Below are positions 57,329-64,000 of a DNA stretch of 64,000 nucleotides, piece by piece. The position numbers and the translations under genes are program-made. The notes beneath the pieces are model-generated. The model did not search any database. It was not told the origin of the DNA and saw only the letters and a list, made by a program, of their open reading frames with translations. Source of the stretch: Adiantum capillus-veneris (lineage: Eukaryota > Streptophyta > Polypodiopsida > Polypodiales > Pteridaceae); the NCBI GenBank assembly GCA_014529385.2, contig CM043955.1, positions 141,326,640 to 141,390,639 of the forward strand. Reading direction: 5' to 3'. Numbering within the stretch: position 1 is the stretch's first letter; every line of letters begins with the position of its first letter.

Positions 57329-58563
57329 TATGGGAGGATTCCTGATGTCCTTTTCCCAATTTGTCTGATTAGCTCGTTTGCAAAGTTTTCCTCTCTCACT
57401 TGTTTCCAGAATTCATTGTAATCCTCATCTTTTCCGTAAATCCTCTGTATGACTGGATGAAAACTCTCTATCTCCTGATCGGTTGTGTTCAATACTATGC
57501 GGTCATCCTTTTGTGTATTTTCAGGCTTTTGTGCACTGGGAGTCTTTTCAGCTACCCGTGAAACGATAGTCTCTTGCTGAATTGGGTTTTCCTTTCCACA
57601 ATTCATTGTTTCTTTTGGTGGTTCTAATAAGGCTTGTGCAGTCTCGATCATTCTCTGGCACATTTCAAGTCTCTGCTTTTCCAATTCCGCGTTTGGGTAT
57701 GTCATCCACCTCTGTTCTTGTGTTTGGTTGTTCTTTAACCTAGCTTCGTAAGCTCTCATCAGTGCGTCCAATGGTTCGTGTACTTTGTCGACTAGCACTG
57801 ATCCCCCTGAGCTTAAGCTCGTTGTTTCTTTGATACTCTTTTGTTTCGTTCTTTCCGGGCTCATCTCTCGTTTCCCGTTTTGACTCTCAAGTTTTTCTAA
57901 TCTAGCTTTAGTTTGCTTTAGTTCCTCAGCTAGAATAGCGTCTTCACGTTCTTTTCTCAACTTCATGCGTGCTTTTCTAGCTTTCCATGTGTTTTTCTGA
58001 CTCCGCGGTCCTTGACTAACCACTTCAGTCGCTAACTTTCCATTCTCAGGTTCTCTAGTGGTTTTCTTAGCTTGAGCTCTAGTAACAACTTGCGTTGGTA
58101 TCAGAGTTTCATTTTCAGACCCACTGCTGGTAGGAATAGTTTCTAGCATATTCAATGTCGTCTTTTGTACTTTGTTTGGATTCTTTGAACAATCCTCAAT
58201 GAAGTGAGTAACCCCACACTCAGTGCAATAAGCGTTAATTCTAATGATTTCCGTATGTGGGCAAACATTCATCAGATGGTCACCTCCACACTTGTAACAG
58301 GGTCCTAGTGCTGGTCTTGGTCCCATTTGATTCGTCCTTTGTGGATAGGATGGTCTTTGTCCTGTTAACCCTCCATGAGCTATGAACATCAATGTTCTTG
58401 CGTCCAAATTGTATCTCTCTTCATCAGAAGCACTTGTAATTGTTGGTATTCCAACATTCCCAATCATGCCCCATGGTTCTGGTTGTTTGGGTTCTTCTGG
58501 TGGGTAATACAAAGTTGGAGACATGTGTGCACCAGATTCTTCATAATAGGCTTGAACAGGCAC
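57328..58563 (-). CDS. Zinc-knuckle and coiled-coil part of E Gag
   Basis: 411 codons. Two zinc knuckles with unusual CX2CX3HX4C spacing lie at about residues 93-125 (CYKCGGDHLMNVC and CTECGVTHFIEDC). They are followed by a Lys/Glu-rich coiled coil (KARMKLRKEREDAILAEELKQ...) and a C-terminal segment (FHPVIQRIYGKDEDYNEFW). It starts one base inside the Gag stop (TAGTG), in the -1 frame; no ATG is there, so it may be made by frameshifting or the junction may be an indel. The role is probably nucleocapsid: RNA packaging. Confidence 0.65.
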   Translation of the reverse strand: MPVQAYYEESGAHMSPTLYYPPEEPKQPEPWGMIGNVGIPTITSASDEERYNLDARTLMFIAHGGLTGQRPSYPQRTNQMGPRPALGPCYKCGGDHLMNVCPHTEIIRINAYCTECGVTHFIEDCSKNPNKVQKTTLNMLETIPTSSGSENETLIPTQVVTRAQAKKTTREPENGKLATEVVSQGPRSQKNTWKARKARMKLRKEREDAILAEELKQTKARLEKLESQNGKREMSPERTKQKSIKETTSLSSGGSVLVDKVHEPLDALMRAYEARLKNNQTQEQRWMTYPNAELEKQRLEMCQRMIETAQALLEPPKETMNCGKENPIQQETIVSRVAEKTPSAQKPENTQKDDRIVLNTTDQEIESFHPVIQRIYGKDEDYNEFWKQVREENFANELIRQIGKRTSGILP

Positions 58564-60716
58564 TAGGCTTGTTCTTCCTGATTCTCTAAGGTTGGTGCAT
58601 ATCTAATGCCCACTGGTCTTGCTCCTGGTAAAGGTGGTTGTTGTCCCAATACCGGTTGCGGTCTTTCTATCCCCATAGGTCCTGGTACATTTCCCGTTGG
58701 GTATCGAGGTACTGGATGTATCTGAGGTGGTGCTAATTGAGCAGGAGGTGCATACTGGCGCTCCCTTACATACCCTTTGTTGTAATAACACTCCTCTGTT
58801 GGATGATTTGTCCATTTTTGTTCAATAGCACACCATTTCAGTGTTTTTGGCAATGGTTTTTGGTATGGTGCCATCCTTTTTAGAGCATCTTCTATCATTT
58901 GCTCTACATTTGGCATGGTTGTTGTTTGAACATTCTTTTTAGTGGTAGTCTCGCTCGCTACGGAGGAGGAGCTACTGGATGCAAAATCTGTATCCGCTGA
59001 CACCTCTCCATAAACCGTACAGTTATCCACTAAGTACAATGCCTCTCTCGTTACTTGCTCGAAACTTGTACAAGCTTTCAAGTGCAAGTCCTTCTTGAGA
59101 GTGTCGTTCCTCAGTCCCTCAATAAAGAGAACAGATAGTCTGTCATCTTGTGGTCGTTCACGTACTGGACATCTCTCAATGTATTGTTTGAAGCGAAGTG
59201 AAGCTTCCTTCACTTTTTCGTGTTCTCTCTGTTTAAAAGCATATATTTGTGAGACCGTATTGTGCTTAATCCCTCGTTTTGAGAATTCCTCAGCAAACTC
59301 TCTTAGCAAATGGTCAATGTCATGGAATCCCCCTATGTTCATTGGTTGAAACCATGTCAATGCAGTACCTTCTAGAGTAAGACCAAATCCCTCGTATTGT
59401 GTATGGAAATCTGTTATCTGCTCAGCTCTTAAGACTTGCTTAAAGAGTGACACATGTGCATACGGATCTCCTGAACCACCATACTTCTTTGGCATACACT
59501 TGGCTACTTGAGATGGTCTCATACGTCTATGATTTGCTACCAATCTCATTGCTCCTGTGTCTCGGCTAAAGCTTTCTCTAGCATCATGGACTTCATGGGT
59601 TACCCTTGTCGGTTCCCCCGCCCTGAATCTACTACTAGGAGGTAAATGTGATGGTTCCGCTTCAAACCTTGGACCTGGAGTGGTATAGGTGGGGATTGGA
59701 ACTGCACTACCTCGATTCGTCTCCATTGACTCTCTGGAATGTAATGATCCCATTGGTCCGAGCTTCGAGTCCCAAGGTTGACTAAAAGAGTCAGCAACCT
59801 GAGTTCTTTGTCCTCCTGTTGTCATTGAGTTTTGCACTCCAGTTGTTGGTGTTGGTCTATGTGAGCTAGAAGTAACATAATACTGATGTAGTGGTCCCCC
59901 AAAGTATGTATATCCTTCTAATTCTTTCTTGCCCATTGTTGAGTATTGCCTGCCATACTTATCGTAAGCGGCAATTTTCACTTCTGATCCCTCTGTGTAG
60001 GTAAAGACATAGAGTCTTTTTTTGTCTGTCAACTCTCCGGTGTAGGGTTCTTCACATCTATAATAGAGATCTTTCTCCCCATTATTATATTTGTATAGCC
60101 CCACATAGATGTTATCAGTGTTGATCCTTGTAGTTTCATTCTCTCTTCTTAACCTCGCATTAGGGAAGTTCATTATTGGTGCTTTCTCCTCGAGTTCTTC
60201 ATCTATTTTGGATTTGGTGCCCATCAATCCCCACTTGTCCACAATGTTAGGGTTTAGGACTACCATGTACATGGTACCCTCGTCATCTAGATATCTATCT
60301 CCGCTATAGCTCACATGCACTAAGTCCTTGAACTCACTAGGTCTATCTTCTATCTTTACACAATAGCGGTCCATTCCATCTTTGTAGATCTTGGCACCTT
60401 GCTCATTGTCGTACTGGTATTTTATGAACAATAGCTTCATGGTGGCGGAAGGGTTTGATGATCCTGCTACCATATTTTCTCATTTGTTCCTGTTCAAGTG
60501 TTCGGTGAAAATCTCGTAAGACCTCTCCGAACAAGTATCAGAAACACTTCCTTCAAAGATCGGCTCTAATGGTTGCACCCAACTTTGGTTTACACTTCCC
60601 TCGGTTGATATGACACTTGCTGGTTCCCCTCGTTTTGGTTGATTATTCCGGAGATTCCTGCCCGATCTCAAATTCATCAATTCCCCTAAAGGACTGTAAC
60701 TTTTCCGTCTCGGCAA
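58563..60716 (-). pseudogene. Gag of E with a long unfamiliar N-terminus
   Basis: One frame from 60716 (MPRRKSYSPLGELMNLRSGR...) with a single TGA at 60480-60482; the next ATG is at 60473 (MVAGSSN...), giving 636 open codons. Residues 10-190 of the open part are a Tyr- and Gly-rich, strand-like region (RYCVKIEDRP, DLYYRCEEPYTGE, GYTYFGGPLHQYY) that I do not know from Gag proteins. Residues about 320-490 are a typical retrotransposon gag core (GDPYAHVSLFKQVLRAE, LTWFQPM, LREFAEEFSKRG, LRFKQYIERCP, FIEGLRND). The end is Pro/Gln-rich. The true start could be either ATG. Confidence 0.75.
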
Positions 60717-62086
60717 TTTGTTTTCCCCAAGTTTTTGTGGTCAGAATTGATCCAAACTGACTGATACTTGGTCAATTGTTTAATCTTGTCAGTTGGACAA
60801 CTTCTGTTTCATCAAGTGAGAATTTTGTCGCAGTTATGCTGAAAAAGACATTATACGCGTATGATGTCTTTTTTCACATATTTAGACTATTTTGGTTATG
60901 CTCACTCTCAGTAGGCCCCTTATGCTCTTTCCACTCACAAAATTCAGTTTGAACTCTGTTTGAGCAAGTTATGGCTAATTTAGGCTTTTCTTGGCAATTT
61001 TCCGCTTTTGACTTGTTTTTTGGGTCAATTGTGATCCAAATGGGATGAAACTTGAAATATAACCTCTAGACAGCTATTACAATGGATCTGTGTTAGCAAA
61101 GTATCAAAATATGTCCAAAATTAGGTCAAAGACATCATACGCGTATGATGTCTTTTTCATCAATTTGGGTCCAAACTTGATATTTATGCTTCCTACAGTG
61201 CCTGTAACAATCTTGTCAGGTCAGATATCAAAAATAAGCAGTGGATGTGCCAAAAGACATTATACGCGTATGATGTCGTTTGCCCCAGATTTTGACTATT
61301 TTTGGTTTTAAGCTTTCTCCAATGTTTATAATTGAGTTTCAAGTGTTTTTGTCAGGTTTGAATGTAAAAACAAGATTTGAATCCAAAATTTCCTATTCTT
61401 TGCGTTTCTTGGACTCCGACTTGTCTTTTTGGGTTTCTTTGAGTGTTAATGCTCTTGTTTTAAGTTGATCTTAGGGTAAAACCCCCCTTCTAAACACTCT
61501 GGCAATGTCAAATTTTCAATTTTAGTCTCTGTTTAGGTCCTAAGACATCATACGCGTATGATGTCTAAAGTTGCAAATTTCCAGTTTTTCAGCACAGAAC
61601 TCTTCCAATAGCTCTTTTAAGTGCTCAGCAACAATCAGTTACACAGAAAATTTTTCTGAACTTTGTTTATTGCATATTTCACTACCAAAGCGACTTTTTC
61701 AGTGATCTAACATGCAATCAAACACATCAAGCAAATAGAACACCAATTGATAGCTCTAGATCAGGATCAAATCAGGCCCTACCTAAGCTACTTCTAATCA
61801 TAAAATGGATTTTTTGCAATTGAAAATATAAAGAGATTTACTACCACACAAGGAGTAGCAAATGCTTTTTATGTCAACAACCACTTAAACACCATCAAAA
61901 ACAATCTAATCTAAGCTAAACTAAAAATACTGTCAACACGGAAGACCCAGGAATACCCCGCTTCCTAGTATCTCTCGAGACCTTCGGAGTCCACCACTCC
62001 TAGATCTTTTCTAACTAAAGTATACAAAGTAGTTTATACGACTCACCTCGTAGGATTAGTCTAAGGTCACCTACTTAGGGCTCTTG
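60717..62086 (-). other. Leader of E between primer site and gag
   Basis: 1.37 kb without coding motif. It contains palindrome cluster 2 (60847-61565). The part from 61566 to 62086 shows nothing else that I recognise. Confidence 0.8.
60847..61565. repeat. Palindrome cluster 2 of E (four copies)
   Basis: Copies at 60847-60868, 61131-61152, 61256-61277 and 61544-61565, with the same 22-bp unit as cluster 1. Two copies carry the same GACATT variant. Distances are 284, 125 and 288 bp, almost the same spacing set as cluster 1. Confidence 0.97.
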
Positions 62087-62104
62087 TCCCCGGCAACGGC
62101 GCCA
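62087..62104 (-). other. Primer-binding site of E (tRNA-Asp)
   Basis: The minus strand reads TGGCGCCGTTGCCGGGGA, two bases inside the 5' LTR. It is complementary over 18 nt to the 3' end of plant tRNA-Asp(GUC) as I remember it. Confidence 0.88.
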
Positions 62105-62106
62105 AA

Positions 62107-62730
62107 TGTTAAGGCGGTTACGCCGCTAGCGGAAGCTAAATAGCGAGAACTCAACCAACAACAGAATTTGTCAGACGAGGACGGAGCTTGACCCGCAGGT
62201 GCATGGAAACAACTAGGTGGGTGTCAAATCACCTACTCGACCTTCTAATGACAATCACTACTAAGGAAATCAAATCTAAGTTCTAAAATACGCAAGTGAC
62301 TGAAATCCGTACTACGAACGAATGCTATACGAAACACGATCTAGAATCATTGAATCGATCTCAAACTCAAGGGGAAGTCTATACACTAGGTAAGAACAAC
62401 ACCCTAAAGACTTGAACTGCAAAATCAACCTATAACCACTCCGTGCGGCAAACGCGTATGAAGACAGGCCGAAAAATACAGGTGACCGAAACTTGACCCC
62501 GATGGTACTAATGCGTAGCTCTACTCGTTGTGGTTCTATAGATATGCTGCACACTCTATTCCGACACACGAGTTGGAAGAAAACTCACACCGAAGCTCGT
62601 AGGAACTTACCACACATAGAAGCCGATAGCGCGCACTCTTGGTATCTGTGCGTAGCTCTCACCGTTGCTAACACAATGGCGGTGTCGCTTCTCCAATGGC
62701 GGCCCCATAGCCCGCGTAGCAAGAAGATAA

Positions 62731-62812
<82 letters not shown>

Positions 62813-63079
62813 ACACAGTCACGGTGCTCAAAAACTCACTTTGATTAATAATTGAATCCCCTTAGGTTACAAAACTTTGGCTTATATACCTCAGCCTTGG
62901 AGGTGAGAACATCTCTAATTATTTACATCAACAGGTGAAATTACTTCGGGATTACAAGCTGGAAACTCAATTGAGTCCCGTTACTTAATGAATGGCTCAA
63001 ATCAAAATTAATGTCGGAAAGACATTTATTACAATCAATGGTTACAAAATGATGGGTGTGACCCTCTGCTGGCTCAACA
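62107..63079 (-). repeat. 5' LTR of element E
   Basis: 973 bp, TGTTAAGGCG...GGCTCAACA on the plus strand, with a CT microsatellite at 62733-62810 and a TATA box at 62882-62888. It is followed by the TCCTC duplication. Confidence 0.95.
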
Positions 63080-63084
63080 TCCTC
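63080..63084. repeat. Target-site duplication of element E (right)
   Basis: TCCTC, matching 43931-43935. Confidence 0.92.
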
Positions 63085-63960
63085 CCCTTCCTCATCCTTC
63101 TCTTCTTCCCTCTTAGAATCCTCGGCATGATTATTTTGCTTTCCAATATAATCGATGATGGCTTGGTTTGCTAATGTCATGTTGTATTCAGAGAGCTTGT
63201 CTTGCAGATCACTCTGCATGGTCTCCATAAGTGCCTTTAGATTGTCCATATTCAGATTGATGCTGCCTTCTAGACTCATAATTTCAGCAAGATTATTATA
63301 AACATATCTCTTTGTAAGAGAAACCTTTATTGCAATGTGAGCCGTCATCAGTTCTTTGAATCCGCTTCATTCTTAGCATAGTCTAAAATCTATTAGCGTC
63401 TCTCAAGACTGTTGCCTTGTCTTTCTTTAATTGCTAATTTTCAATTTCTATCTTCAACAACTTTGACTGCAGGTCATTAATTGTCCTTAATGATTGATTT
63501 TCAGTAATAGTATGCTTGAGTCTTTGTGGAGACACATCCTTCTAAAGTTTTTGAATCTGATGTTGGTTGCTTTCTAGTTCTTCTTTTAGCTTAACCATCT
63601 ACTCATTAGGATCTGATGCATCCATCCTCTGTCCTAAGGTGTTGACAATGGTGTTCCATGATGATTGGATAAGCATTGAGCATCCATCAGGTACGTTTTC
63701 TTGGTCAGATTGAATTGGCTCATAAACCATTATGGGAGCCATGTATGGTAAGTATGCCAAATCAGTTGTTTGAATGGTCAGTCGTCCTTTGAGGGGGTTC
63801 TGCTACAACTATTGTAGTTTACCTTTCTTGGCTATGGATATAGCCAATTCACTGAAAGGAATTCCATTGGCTGGACTATCAGGTATTTGGCCCTTTCCCT
63901 TATCTTTGACCGCCGCTTGTTCAACACTTGTTGTTTCTTTCTAGCCCTTTCCAGTGATGT
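63085..63960 (-). pseudogene. H3 coiled-coil ORF, N-terminal part
   Basis: Minus-strand coding text up to the E insertion. The open part starts at 63348 (MTAHIAIKVSLTKRYVYN..., then NMDNLKALMETMQSDLQDK and an acidic run). Upstream text (63600-63360) is a coiled coil in another frame (VKLKEELESNQHQIQKL, LKIEIENQQLKKDK). Removing E and one TSD keeps the frame open into 43930. It resembles R1 and H1 in style, but I could not align it to them convincingly. Confidence 0.6.
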
Positions 63961-64000
63961 TGTCTGTTGGAGTCTACTCCTCCTTCTAGCCCTTCCCAGC

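Noticed and set aside
62087-62104. Part of a tRNA-Asp gene
   Set aside because: Only the 18 nt complementary to the tRNA 3' end are present, next to an LTR; no cloverleaf sequence is around it.

Overview
This window reads as plant nuclear DNA from a large, repeat-rich genome. That inference rests on Ty3/Gypsy and Ty1/Copia LTR retrotransposons with 5-bp target-site duplications (TSDs), a primer-binding site matching plant tRNA-Asp, and Pol proteins with two RNase H domains as in the plant Tat group. A gymnosperm is possible, but the sequence does not prove it. I found no cellular gene, rRNA, tRNA gene or CRISPR array. Essentially everything recognisable is retrotransposon, in nested layers of different age.

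Layout. 1-2012 (+): the 3' end of an element (R1), with an extra coding region after pol, a polypurine tract and a 3' LTR. 2013-4050: a non-coding spacer with 22-bp CG-centred palindromes. 4052-5626 and 16805-17024 (+): the N-terminal half of a related extra ORF (H1), split by Gypsy element A (5627-16804, minus, TSD CATTG). The 5' LTR of A is itself split by a 2.8-kb TG...CA insertion X (13865-16645, TSD TACAA). 17407-26061 (minus, TSD CTTGT): Gypsy element B, a relative of A. 26067-26433 (+): an RT/RNase H fragment (H2). About 26434-34794 (+): a decayed Tat-like element D. 34800-35035 (+): another pol fragment. 35035-40287 (minus): a decayed Tat-like element C. 41041-42125 (minus): the 3' end of a Copia element. 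42515-43930 and 63085-63960 (minus): a coiled-coil ORF (H3), split by the youngest element E (43936-63079, minus, 19.1 kb, TSD TCCTC).

Element E is the most unusual part. Its order is 5' LTR, tRNA-Asp primer site, leader with four copies of a 22-bp palindrome, Gag with a long unfamiliar N-terminus, a double zinc-knuckle protein, protease, RT, RNase H, two tandem zinc-binding modules, integrase core, a second retropepsin-like domain after integrase, a tail of Trp-centred basic repeats, a spacer with five more copies of the palindrome, a coiled-coil ORF3, polypurine tract and 3' LTR. The palindromes are spaced at about 284 bp or roughly half that. A different 22-bp palindrome with a CGCG centre lies in the matching spacer upstream of the H1 ORF3.

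A common thread is an extra coiled-coil ORF between integrase and the 3' LTR. R1, H1 and E carry recognisably homologous versions. A and B carry another version that lies in the same frame as Pol. H3 carries a further one. Most copies are broken by nonsense codons, many of them TAG at a CAG or TGA/TAG at a TGG, as expected from deamination of methylated cytosine. All family assignments come from reading motifs by eye; no database search was possible.
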